From Enoplolaimus lenunculus (lineage: Eukaryota; Nematoda; Enoplea; Enoplida; Thoracostomopsidae), in NCBI GenBank assembly GCA_030248215.1, contig JASANG010001037.1:62001-126000 (forward strand): DNA of 64,000 nt, written 5' to 3'. The translations under genes and the position numbers were made by a program. Shown here piece by piece: positions 23,701-33,700 of the stretch; within the stretch, counting starts at the first letter, position 1, and the number at the start of each line of letters is the position of its first letter. Under the pieces are notes generated by a model. That model saw nothing but the letters and a program-made list of their open reading frames with translations, was not told where the DNA came from and ran no database searches.

Positions 23701-26700
23701 ATTTGATGATAAATTCAACCTTTTCTCACATGAATATTTTCTGTTTCATATATGACCGATATTGAAGCTGAAAATTGTTCCACGGACTCTTCGGTGGAAC
23801 GCGGCAGGATATTGCCGTGTGAATTCACAAATTTGTTACTCATGCCAAATCACTGGCTTGAAAATCAATTACTAGCTAGCAATAGGCGCTTCACACGTTC
23901 AAGAAAAACGCAACACCTTATACTAAAACTACTAGGCAGAGTGTGTCAGGTATATAGCGAAATCTTACTTTATACTATTCTAATAATTATCGAACCGCTT
24001 ACCATTATTTAGTTGACACTTGAGCTGACGACAAAATTCTAAAATACCACATAGTAGTGTAAAAATTGTTACGTAATTACTAATAAACTGAATTGCAATT
24101 CAAACCGTTTCTTAAGGACATTTTCTGGTCGTCATGCGAATCAAAATTTTAGCAGTGTATACTGCTATATATGCGCACGGTGATAACGGATAGTAAACTT
24201 AGCGGAAACGGAATCGGCAATAGTCATATTGAAGTATAAAAGTTTAAAATATCTTTCAGATTGAGCCGCGTTACGCCGCGGCGCGCTGCCGCATGCGGTA
24301 ATTTTCAATAAAGTGTTACAGCGCTGCGCGTTGGCGCCCGGCGGCGTGCGGCGACTTGAGGCGGCGTCTGGCGACTTGAGGCGGCGTCCGACGGCTCGAG
24401 GCGGCGTCTGGCGGCTCGAGGCGGCGTCCGGCGGCTCGAGGCGGCGTCTGGCTGCTCGAGGCTGCGTTCGGAGGCGCGTAGCGAGTATGACGCAACCATG
24501 AACTTTTATCGCATCGCTAAAGTAAATTTTGAAAGGCATACAGTCATTTTAATCTTCAGTAGGAAATATTTAAAACCGTGCTCAAGATTAACAAAAATTT
24601 TCAACCATATTTTGAACAAAACAAACTCCAACCATGCCCGTAACCAGCTCAGTTTGCTACGGGGGTTAAAAATTTTCACGAGGGGAATACAGAGGTTCTC
24701 GATGACATATAAGCAAAGGTGAAAAAATTATAAGAAGGCCCAAAATTTTTCCAGAAGGCCTTAACGTCCCCTGGTATCCGTCTGGTTACGGGTCCGACTC
24801 CAACACCAAATACCTAAAGGATTGATTGGTGGTTGGTCAATAACTGACGGCTGACCAGAGTACTCAAACGCTTCATCAAGCCTTGTTTTCGGTTTGCGGG
24901 GTACGGTTTTCGATTCGCAAAACGGCAGTGCGCAGTACTGAATATCATCAATTGCTGCGAATGCGTTCACGTTGTATCTGATCCTTGAATGACCAGAAGT
25001 TGAACTCAAAGCTGGCACGTGATGAGTTTCTATGACAATCTGTGTAAAACAGCAAATCACCGAGTTATGCGCCGTTCACAATAATTTTGTCAACGGTGCC
25101 ACAAAATATGCTATAGCCCAGGGCTATCACGAGGTCATTTTCAAAAAGACCTCGTGATAGCCTTGGGTTATTAGAGAAATCTCTTATAGCTCAGGGCTAT
25201 CACGTGTCAGCCCCTTCCTCGAAACTCGTGATAGCCCTGGGCTATCACAAACCTCCTCAAATTTAGCCACCCACAACCTGTATCAAACATAACCATCGTT
25301 TTTGCTAAAATTAATAATCCAAGGATTTCGGAATAAACTATTCCTTCTGAAAAATATCACAATCTTTAACCAAGTTCCAGTGTTGCTTTCAAGTGTTACT
25401 GTTAATGCGTTCCGTGCAGTACTGGAAATTTTCGCTCTTTGCAGAAGAAATCATAAATTTTACGCAAAACTTAAGCTATTGTGATTTCAGAACTCAGAAA
25501 CTAAAGGGTAGCGCTATACTTTTTGACAATTTTAATGCTTTCCAGCATCGGCCGATGCTATGCGGGATCGCATACGAATTGCGATACGGCAAGAGATACC
25601 AATTTGTAGACGAAAAAGTTGCGGCTTGCGGCGTCGAACGGCTCCAAACGACGCTGCATCACAAGCAACAGCCTTACCAAAAATGGCGATTTTGCGGCAA
25701 TCTTCATTTCAACCAGCCGTCTCGTTCCGCTGTTTAAATCAAGGCTCTGAATTATTTCACAGCTTTGGGATCTTGATTTATCCTGAGATCCCATGCTTCG
25801 GATACATAACCGAGAACTGATCTGTGACGAACCCCAATATTTGAATCGTATCCGCCCAGGATGTTCGCACCAAATTGGCGAACTAACCAGATAAGACTTC
25901 GCAGAGCTGCGTGTAGTATTTGCTTGATTAATAGCATCAAACAAAACCAAGAGGTATGTGGCTTCTAAAATAAAGGCAATTTCACAAAATTTTCGTTACC
26001 CGTCAGGCTTACGCCAGGTTTTTAAACCTTGGAAATTTTTTTGTCAATTTGTTTCCGCAAAAACTTATACCAGCTGAAAAACCAATCCACTTATCAGTTA
26101 TCTGGTATGATATCAGCTTAACCTCAATCATAATCGATTTCAAGATCAAAAATGCATAAACAGTATGTAGCTACTCCAAATGCTATTTATCTCAAGTTTG
26201 GCTTCGACCAAATATCAAGTTATAAATAATCCCTCATTAGTCCGAGCAGACTAAACTTTTTTGCCCAATTTATAACTTTCGGTCGTTGTTCTGAAAAAAT
26301 GTTACAAAAAAAATTGCGCTTCGCACATATTAACTAAGCTTCCGTTACGGTTGCATTTTCAGCGTGTAAATTTGTTTTCAAACTGACCCGGACCCCTGTG
26401 AACTTTTCGGTTCCTCTCCCAGCGGGCGTTTGCACAAAGATAGCGAGATTTCCAAAATTGTTACATATTTGAGCTTTTCACAGTCTCCCTTGGTCATTCG
26501 TCGACCAAATTTGAAGTTTTGAAAAATTTGATTTTTAAGGTCCCAACGACCAAGGTCTCTTCCTCGGGACCCAAAAATTTATTTGTTAAAACGTTAGAGT
26601 AGGTAATTGCATACCATTCAACACAGCACGCGGACCTGAGTCCAACTGTACTAAATTTTCTACGGTTAAACCTCTGGTTAACGAGTTATGGTCATATAAA

Positions 26701-28498
26701 TGATTTGGGCCCCGTCCCAAATCGTTGGCAGAGTGCCAAATTAGTTATTTTACCATACCTTGTTAGCCAGACGTTTGATTGCAGAAAATTTAAAACGGTT
26801 TAACTCTGCTTCACAAGCTGCATTGTATGGTATATAATCTATCTGAACTTTTACTAAAAGAAATTTTGGTTGCCAACTGGGGACCTTGAGACCTGAAATC
26901 AAATGTTTCAAGAATTCAAATTTGGTCGTGGAATGACTGACGTGATAAAATATGAGAACCTCAAATATGCAAAAAGTTTCAAAATTCAGACATCTTTGGC
27001 AAACGCTGACTGGGGGATAACCATAAAGACCCTATCAATTGGCCATGCGCCAAACAGGTTCTTCATATCACTGCCCCTGACATTTACGTAAGTAACAGAA
27101 CTCAAATCAAATTAAACAATTACAACTGGTTTTGAACCTGGTATATGATTAGAATTCGTTAGAGACCGGAACATCTTGCGGTTAGGGTTGTCCAGAGCCA
27201 CCACCCATCTTGTGATGCCGTCGCCGCTCGGAGTGTTACGAAGCCAACTGCAGCCAGGTCTTGTTTGACCAGCTAAGAAATCGTTGCATTGCAGGGTTTG
27301 ACACTTGTTCGTAGCTGAAATGTTGCGAGATGAGGCCCGTGTATAGATTAACCGCAGACCAATTTTTTCGTGGATTTGCTATGAAGTATGCTTAAATTTT
27401 ACATTAATTTTTAGCTGAGGTTTAGGATTTCGCTTACGTTTAAGTATATGCTTATACCACTGTTACAGGGCTGTCCTATACAATAACCCAAGCAGATATG
27501 AAAGTCATGGAAAATTTTCAAAGTGTTTGTTTCGTATAAATTACAAATTTGTGGAAATACAGTTAACTACTAGTCTGACGGCTTTGCGCAATGCGCAAAA
27601 GATTGCGAACGCACAAAAATTTGCATGCAAACTTTCTTTTCATGGAACAATCAGGTTTAATCTCCTAAGAAATTATTGTAAACAACATATAATACTGGAA
27701 AGTTGCCCAAAATACGTATACTACAGTATGTGAGGGCATTCCAGCTTTAATTATATAGATAGAGTAGCCAAAGTATGCTTACAAGATTGCAACAGCAGAA
27801 CCTCAAAAGCATCTATCAACGCCGAACATTGGTGATGCATGATATATGTTCCTTCACACGAATTTTTATAAAACAAAGTTTGTTCTACATCGGAACGTTG
27901 CCCAAAGCCCAAAACGCGTATGGTTGGTGTTTCAGCTTTAGTTGATTTTCGAATGTTAAAAGTTTTCAATACCGAAAACACCATAAAATTCCGGTGAAAA
28001 AAACCTGATTTTTCACCGGAACAATATAGTGAAAAATACCGGTTTTCCTACGGGAACCGGAATTCCGGTAACACCCTGTGTGCAGGACAAAGTTGAGAGT
28101 ATGGTTCGTGAAGCATTTGCTGTGATTATAAGATAAAGCAGCCAATTTTATTATGGTGAACATAATTTTTACCAACACTCTTTATGGGTTTGAGATGATA
28201 TGATAGCTAACTTATAGTCGGACCGCAACGGAAATATACTCATATTGTTAGAGTAAGCGCTAGAATAAGTTTATGCCTAAACTTAAACCCTAAGCATAAG
28301 CCAAAATAAGTCTAAAGCTTTAGCTTACTCTATTGCAGTCCCGCAGAAGAACTGCTACGCCCCTGATATATGGACCGAGATGTTTAAGTTATAAACAGAC
28401 GGAAATTGAAACTTACTTTGTTGTGACCTCACGATTGGACTTGATTGACAACCCGCGAATATTAAAAAAATTGCACAAATTTGTTTATTAATTTTCAT
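20658..28498 (-). CDS. Secreted protein with two MAM-like domains (8 exons, complete)
   Basis: Exons on the minus strand, 5' to 3': 28417-28498, 27138-27314, 25678-25964, 24814-25039, 23572-23682, 23066-23235, 21645-21698, 20658-20759. All junctions keep phase, and the total of 1209 nt gives 402 residues plus a stop. Residues 1-20 form a signal peptide (MKINKQICAIFLIFAGC), and no later membrane segment is seen. A first MAM-like domain spans about 32-225 (C..C...C.W...W start, SYLVSSP strand, IRFKYW, then IDDIQYC..PFC). A second spans about 260-402 (CTY...SGW, ETGPFGRDS, DYAWLNFKRH, SQW, LADVKVTDDN, final C). MAM domains act in extracellular adhesion or protein association, so a secreted or matrix role is likely. 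Weakest points are the acceptor of the 54-nt exon and whether the stop at 20658 is the true end. Confidence 0.75.
21285..21440 (+). repeat. TTAGGC-cored element with internal duplication
   Basis: The block CTTAGGCTTAGG...ATAAACTAATTTTTGCAACG occurs twice in tandem and is followed by TTAGGCTTCGGCTTAGGAAT. It lies in the last intron of the MAM gene. Confidence 0.6.
21645..21698 (-). CDS. MAM gene exon 7 (54 nt)
   Basis: It encodes LNSQWRQEIIRLPKGYYV, the W...V-x-L-P...Y strand of MAM. The donor GTT|GTGAGT is good. The acceptor (AATGTTGAG) is poor in pyrimidines, so the exon could begin a few bases further in. Confidence 0.6.
22082..22297. repeat. Foldback element of the GAGTCAAATTGACTC family, copy 3
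   Basis: The tips TACACTGC and GCAGTGTA are intact. The arms carry GTCAAATTGACTCC, CGAAATAGGCTTTTCCGGAC and CAAACTGAGTCAAA with their complements. Confidence 0.85.
22395..22745 (+). repeat. Dispersed repeat split by a foldback element
   Basis: The left half (GTAACCAGAAGGGTATC to AACCTCGCTTA) and right half (TATAAGACATCGG to GATCTGGCTACGGG) match the two halves of the family that ends in CTGGCTACGGG. A GAGTCAAATTGACTC element at 22451-22670 lies between them, flanked by TA on each side. Confidence 0.65.
22451..22670. mobile_element. Foldback element of the GAGTCAAATTGACTC family, copy 4, nested
   Basis: CACTGTAAAAATGGGGGATC at the left and GACTCCCCATATTTTACAGTG at the right form the tips (with one TA on each side). 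It sits inside another repeat, which shows that the family moves and duplicates TA. TA duplication and CACTG-like tips recall Tc1/mariner MITEs. Confidence 0.75.
22810..22980. repeat. Foldback element of the GAGTCAAATTGACTC family, copy 5
   Basis: The left tip TACACTGCAAATAATGG is present and the right arm is diverged. The arms include CACAAACTGAGTCAAATTTG and GGAATTTGACTCAATTTG. Confidence 0.7.
23066..23235 (-). CDS. MAM gene exon 6
   Basis: The acceptor is ATTTTACAG and the donor GACC|GTAAGT. It encodes SNFAVGQLSN, then SETMLISQLVTVTDYAWLNF and LSVCLLT, corresponding to the central A-x-L-x-F strand of the MAM fold. Confidence 0.75.
23572..23682 (-). CDS. MAM gene exon 5 (start of second domain)
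   Basis: The acceptor is TTTATTTTGTAG and the donor AGAG|GTGAAA. It encodes LCTYTSVADKTSSGWRIV and then IETGPFGR. C-x-[FY]...W...TGP is the entry motif of a MAM domain. The leftover G plus AC of exon 6 gives Asp. Confidence 0.75.
24255..24500 (+). repeat. GC-rich element with 20-bp tandem repeat
   Basis: About six units of a 20-bp CpG-rich repeat, GCGGCGTCTGGCGACTTGAG and variants with CTCGAG, run from about 24361 to 24470. Outer text (GCCGCGTTACGCC, ATGACGCAACC) is weakly inverted. The frames it opens on both strands are repeat artefacts. It lies in an intron of the MAM gene. Confidence 0.75.
24814..25039 (-). CDS. MAM gene exon 4 (end of first domain and linker)
   Basis: The acceptor is TTTTACACAG and the donor CTTTAG|GTATTT. 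It encodes IVIETHHVPAL, then NVNAFAAIDDIQYCALPFC, which matches the A-I-D-D-I...C end of MAM domains. A Pro- and Lys-rich linker of about 40 residues follows. Confidence 0.78.
25109..25253. repeat. Four-arm hairpin array around CCCAGGGCTATCACGAG
   Basis: AGCCCAGGGCTATCACGAGG occurs, then its inverse CCTCGTGATAGCCTTGGG, then the direct form again (AGCTCAGGGCTATCACG), then the inverse (CTCGTGATAGCCCTGGGC). It can fold as two consecutive hairpins or one larger one. It lies upstream of MAM exon 4, inside an intron. Confidence 0.8.
25678..25964 (-). CDS. MAM gene exon 3 (core of first MAM-like domain)
   Basis: The acceptor is TTTATTTTAG and the donor TTTTTG|GTAAGG. It encodes TYLLVLFDAINQ, then SYLVSSPIWCEHPGRIRFKY and CIRSMGSQD. 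The S-P-x-W-C followed by a hydrophobic-F-x-Y strand is the most MAM-like part of this gene. Confidence 0.75.
27138..27314 (-). CDS. MAM gene exon 2 (start of first MAM-like domain)
   Basis: The acceptor is ACATTTCAG and the donor CCAG|GTTCAA. The exon encodes NKCQTLQCNDFLAGQ, then PGCSWLRNTPSGDG and TRWVVALDN: the cysteine and Trp-rich start typical of MAM domains. It joins exon 3 as G|AA (Glu). Confidence 0.75.
27330..27480 (+). repeat. TTAGGC-cored element, relic
   Basis: The core is degraded (GCTGAGGTTTAGGATTTCGC, TTACGTTTAAG). The 3' module TATGCTTATACCACTGTTACAG is preserved. It sits in intron 1 of the MAM gene. Confidence 0.5.
28215..28350 (-). repeat. TTAGGC-cored element, minus orientation
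   Basis: On the minus strand: CTGCGGGACTGCAATAGAG, TAAGCTAAAGCTTTAGACTT, a core of GGCTTATGCTTAGGGTTTAAG, then GTTGCGGTCC. It sits in intron 1 of the MAM gene, just inside exon 1. Confidence 0.65.
28417..28498 (-). CDS. MAM gene exon 1 (signal peptide)
   Basis: ATG at 28498 opens 27 codons plus one base, ending CAACAAA|GTAAGT. The hydrophobic core ICAIFLIFAGC fits a cleavable signal. The leftover A joins CT of exon 2 to give Thr. Confidence 0.75.
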
Positions 28499-28648
28499 TT
28501 CTTACTCTTTATTCGTAACGATTAGAGCGCTAAGCTACATATTTCAAGCGGTTTTAAGATCGATCGCCGTTTAAAACAAAAAACTGTACCGCTTGTTGAA
28601 CTGCGTTCATATATATGTCGTAAGCCACACTGTTATTCAGGACAACTA

Positions 28649-28884
28649 CCAATTGGTCTTGGCCAATTTACTATTTTATGTAATAGCAGTTTGTCCAATG
28701 TTAAACTGCTATTGTGCTTATAGACCAATCAGATTTGGTTATTTGGACCGGCGCAATACCGTCAACGTTAACCAACCAATCAGCGTTGGTTTTACATCAT
28801 TGTTTTGTTATATCTCACAATCGCTATTTAACCTAGGCCGAACTGCTATTTGCTCAGAATAGCAGATTGGCCTAGGCCAATTGG
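28649..28884. mobile_element. CCAATTGG-tipped foldback element next to the MAM gene start
   Basis: The left tip CCAATTGGTCTTGGCCAATT and the right tip, read inverted, CCAATTGGCCTAGGCCAAT agree over about 27 bp with a few changes. Inside lie perfect inverted pairs, AATAGCAGTTT / AAACTGCTATT and CTGCTATT / AATAGCAG. The element carries about eight CCAAT or ATTGG motifs and ends 150 bp upstream of the MAM gene ATG. CCAAT boxes are known promoter elements, so it may act as promoter sequence; that is inference. Confidence 0.6.
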
Positions 28885-30325
28885 TGTCTCGCCTGAATGG
28901 CAGATTGGCCTACGACATGTCAACTTCTTGGTTTTCGTGCGTGAAAGTTTGGGGATCTCTTTTCCAAAATGGTTAATATTTTTTGGAATTTCATGTTAAA
29001 TTTCTCGGTACAAGCGAGTAATTAACTGTATTGCGTCGACACGCGTTGTGGTCAATACAACGTGTTACAAGCAGGGTCGTAGCCAAGATTTCATTACGAA
29101 AGGGAATAATATAGTTATAATTCTTTTACAAGCGAGCGTAGCGAACGAGAATAGTTTTTTGACCTGTGCAAGTTTCAGTAAAACTGTGTTTTTAATAGGA
29201 ATTTCGAGAAAAATAGATTCCCTTATCGACCTTTGACACACCCATGGTTACTAACAAACAAATTCTCATAATTTTTAAATCATTCTTAGATTGATATGCA
29301 GCTGTGTCCAGTTTTAAGTTTGGCCCGTTTCTCTGATGATGATCGCTGAGACAAAGTCCTCTTTTTAGCAAGATTTAGTTTGAAGATTACATTCTATTTG
29401 TGTTTCTGGGATTGAGCCATAAGCCATCCACAATGGAAACTTTTATAAATTGTTTTACTTGTAAAAACGAAATAGTATTGTTGTTTTAAATATAATTCCA
29501 TTTTAAAAGCCAGAGTCGAAACAAACCGCAGATTGTATAACTACCACAGCAAACCATTGAAAGCTTGTCAAAGTGTCCGTAACTGGCAATGTGTAAATTC
29601 GCACATGCACTTTGACGCGGCCTTGCAGCCAAAAAGAGACCTGAAGGCCTTAGAACCTGTCAGAAAATTTTGCTCCATCTGGATAAATTTTGTTCATAGA
29701 ATCAGTTGATTCTGACAAATTCTAAAACTAATTTTTAAAAATACTAACTGTAAAAGTGCTAGTTTTTCGCCATGTTCTTCTATCACAAACTATAACAAAT
29801 GGTCTTTATATAAGAAGAAAGAATGTACACGCAAATATATATATATATATTTTTATTTATTTATTTATATATATATATTATTTATATATTTTTATTTATT
29901 TATTTATTTATATATAACTTTTAAATAACAGTTTTGTAATATTAAACACATTGAAGGGTCTAATGTGTAAAAATTAATACATTTCGATTGATGAAGACAG
30001 ATCTCACGCTAATCTGTTTGAGTTTTCTCAAATTTCAATTGTTTTGCAACAAACAAATGATTTTATTATTAATGATGGTACGAGTAAATTTTTGCAATAA
30101 AAACGTTGTTATAACATTGAACAGAGAAAAAAGAACATTTCGTGTTAAGTGAAGATGACTATTATTAATATACCTGTAGCAGAGGTTTACGAAAATTTTT
30201 AGAGGCATGCCCTTGACTTAGCGAAGAGTTTTGTCGTTTACAAAGTTTACACATGGGAAATACTTGAAATTTTGACCACATATAAATTTTTAATAATCGC
30301 CGTATACGCTTCAACAACCAAGTCG
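28885..30325. other. Intergenic sequence between MAM and cuticlin-like genes
   Basis: No gene is recognised. A TATA/TTTA-rich microsatellite lies at about 29837-29912. A fragment at 29105-29165 (AAGCGAGCGTAGCGAACGAG) resembles a dispersed repeat seen also near 14235 and 62420. Confidence 0.5.
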
Positions 30326-30747
30326 TCAAAATGACACCCCAGTAGTACAGCAAATGTCTTTCAAATACGAATTCCGGTATCCGTACTTCATATCATTAAT
30401 ATCACCAGCGTCCCTGTACTCGCGGTTTTTGCCGTTCCGCGAACGACCTCTGCCTTTTACCTCATCATGTCGACCTTGATGGTGGCCTCCGCCCCTTTCA
30501 GACCGTAACCGAGACAATACGGCAACTATCATGCAGATAATAATCGAGCTGATAACAGCTAATCCACACATGTAGAGTGAAAATGTCACTGGTGCCATAC
30601 AAATTATTTCGCTTCCGTCAACGTCGACTACGGAACCGCCAGGCCCTGGAAGACGGCCCAAAATGCCACTCCCATCAAAATTTCGATATGCATCGCCGGA
30701 TTGCTGTTCAACTTCGCGCAAAACCCCGTCGCTTACTTGATCGTTAG
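30326..30747 (-). CDS. Cuticlin-like gene terminal exon (membrane segment and tail)
   Basis: The acceptor is TTGTTTTCTAG; A|CT gives Thr. There are 139 codons and a stop. A spacer leads to EIICMAPVTFSLYMCGLAV and ISSIIICMIVAVL (one membrane span), then a tail rich in Arg, Gly and His. Confidence 0.85.
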
Positions 30748-33700
30748 CTAGAAAACAAATCATAATAACTTAGCTACCATTGCATTGATTATATTTGCAT
30801 AATAAAGTTTGGTCAGAAAAAAGATGTAGATTTTTCTTGTGACACACCTTCGAAGAGTCAATGGATTACGATTTCAAGATTTTAAATGAGTTTCAACTTA
30901 AACCTACCACTTAGTTTAGTTAATCTAAAAAGTTAGTTTAATACTGGTTGATTAGCTTAAGCTTAAATCGAGTTAGTTTAAGCTTTTAGGGAGTAGAATG
31001 TAAATTTCAAAGTGTAGGGGCGTCGCTGTGCTTGTCGTGCGGCGCCATCCGGCATCTTCCGTCAATGTCTGTTACCGTCCGGCGCCGTGCGCAACCATCC
31101 ATCATCAACCATACGGTATCGTACGTGAGTAATTCGAGAATGATACCGCGCGATGACGAACGGAGATGCACGGTGACGAACAGCGTCGGACGTCATTAAA
31201 AGTATAGCGCCACCTTAAACCGTGTAAGTAACTTCAATAAACTTCGGATATCAAACTACTTCAAAGCTTGCATTGACGGCAAAGGAAGTTTATAAAGCTT
31301 AGCATCAAGGTATTAAACAAGCTTACTATCAATATCAAACACAACCAGCGCCTGTGGTTCTAAATCGAAAATGTTTTCTGCTCCTTCAAAAGTTAGCTCC
31401 GGAAGTTCCGGTTTTGTCCTTGTTTGATTCCGATATTGTTCGACTGGTATGCTTTGACGCTTTCGTCGTATTTCAGTGCAGGTAGGTTTCTAAAATAATA
31501 CAACGTAGTGTAATGTCAAGTTTAGAAGACACGTTTTCTCTGAGATGTCTATATTAAAGCTGGAACGCCCCACATACGTATTTTACACAGCGTGTCAGGT
31601 CAGTAGTAAACTTTGTAACAATATACAAATCGTTCAACAAAAGAATTTAGAACCAATAAATATACTAAGTCTAATTCTGTAAAACGTAAAGCGTGTATTG
31701 GTTAACGAATGCATTCTTTGACATAATATGTACATTGTGAAAGCGTTTAAAGCCCCAGCACATGATGATAGCTGCACTTGGGTGCAACTAACGGCTACTA
31801 GTAAGTTTTAAGGCCAAAAAAGATTATATTGAAACACCTCCAGTGTTAAAGGCATAGTATTAAAATGAGAGGAAAAACCGACATTTAAAAATTTTCAATA
31901 GAGTACACTATTAAGTTTCGTGTTCAAAGTAAAAAATCAACATATCAGTTTAATTTTCCAACGACATTGATGTAGTTTTCATGGTACTTGCCAAACGAAG
32001 CAATATCTATGTCAACTTGATAAGTTAACACAGCAGCCTAATTCTAAGCAATAAGCTGTTACTTAAAAGATACGCCTTTATACTTCTTTCACATCAACAT
32101 CATCTATACATTTTAAGGCAAACGGAAAAATTTTGCCGGCATACAAAATTTTCAACCTTGCTTATAAAGTCAACGAAAACCCTTGTATGACCCTGCTGAA
32201 AGTTGTTTAGTCCCTCCTAGCAAGGTGAACTGGTTACGGGCCTACAAATCTCAAAAACGTTCAATCGTTCTAACTTACAACTGAACTGCACGATTCTCCA
32301 TCTTTGAGTTTAATTTCAATTTTACAATCGAAAAACAACATTGGATGATCAGCAAATTTAAATACGTGCGCTTCTTGGCCAGCCATTAAATCCGTCATGT
32401 ACTGCAGGTTTTGAAGAATGAAACGATCAGTGGCGCAGCTGAAAAAAAAGTCGTATTCTGTAAAACTTTACGACAGGTCGCTCAAACGCAACCCCAGGGC
32501 CAAAAATGGTTCAAAAAAATTTCAAAATTATACTTTCGCGGCGGGCATGGAGATGGCCTGCACGAAGACGCTCACGGTGAACAATTCCTCCAGTGACGGA
32601 CAGAGGTGTACCATGGATTTGATTTTGAAACAGTACAAAGCTATAAAATCAATTTTTCAACCTTTAGGATATGGAAGCTTTTTCTAAAATCTGTTAATAG
32701 TGCTTTTTTAGTTGTTCCTGTGAAAATTTCCAGAGGACTTATATCACCTCTCCCCCCCGCTCAGTACGCTTCTGGTATTAACGAGATGGTTTCAGTTGTA
32801 TTTTAACCAGTTGCGTTCGTACGAACCTTTCACATCTAGACAAACGTTCTTAATTTGTGTCATTTATCGTTGGCTGAAACACTGTTAAAAGTTTGCCAGC
32901 GCCGCAGTAAAAACAAATATTTTCCTGGCGTTTTCCGAGAACGGTTAGCGCATATTTCAATCTCACGGTTACACAGCTGACTCTGATGAATATCTGGCGT
33001 TTTCTTTTCAAGTTTATTATAAGATGATTTTTGGTATCACAAAAATTCGCATCTCGACAACTCGTCAACCGACAGTTTGTAATCCGACCGCTCGTCGATT
33101 CAACAATTGATTGCTCATCATTAGGCTATCGCTGTAAGAAATGGGGAGTCAAATTGACTCTCTCGGAAACAGGCTTTTCCAGACTACACAAACTGAGTCA
33201 AATTTCACTCCACCAGAGTCACCAGTGAATCGAATTTGACTCTGGCGGAGTCAAGTTTGACTCAGCTGGTGCAGTCAGGAAAAGCCTGTTTCCGAGAGAG
33301 TCAATTTGACTCCCCATTTTTTACAGTGTAGGCTTCGGATTATATATGTGCTTAGGCATACGTTTAGGCACCCGTCGGGTGACAAACTGACCCCGCTACA
33401 AATTGTCGTAGATTCATTTGTACGTCCAGTAAATATCGAGGGCGGACGGTGGTCGACGTATGGCAACGAACGGCAACGCGTCGCGACGCTCAACAAGCAT
33501 TAACGCCATCCTTAGGATTACGTCGTTACAAATTAAAATACGTCGACCTCTGGTATCGCACTGCGAGTATAGAGCAAACCGAATACACAGTGTGTACAGT
33601 GCAAAAAATAGGCATACAAATTGACTCTGTCTGAAATAGGCTCTACTGAGCTACATAAACTGAGTCAATTACGACTCCGCCAGAATCAAATGCGAGTCGC

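Noticed and set aside
24165-24539. Open frames on both strands through GCGGCG repeats
   Set aside because: They are produced by a 20-bp CpG-rich tandem repeat.
30165-30353. Minus-strand frame after the cuticlin-like stop
   Set aside because: It overlaps the terminal exon in another frame and continues into AT-rich 3' sequence.
32850-33068. Minus-strand frame with NFCDTKNHLIINLK as the missing cuticlin segment
   Set aside because: It resembles the expected G-C...NL text by spacing, but lacks the Gly and has no GT donor at the needed place.
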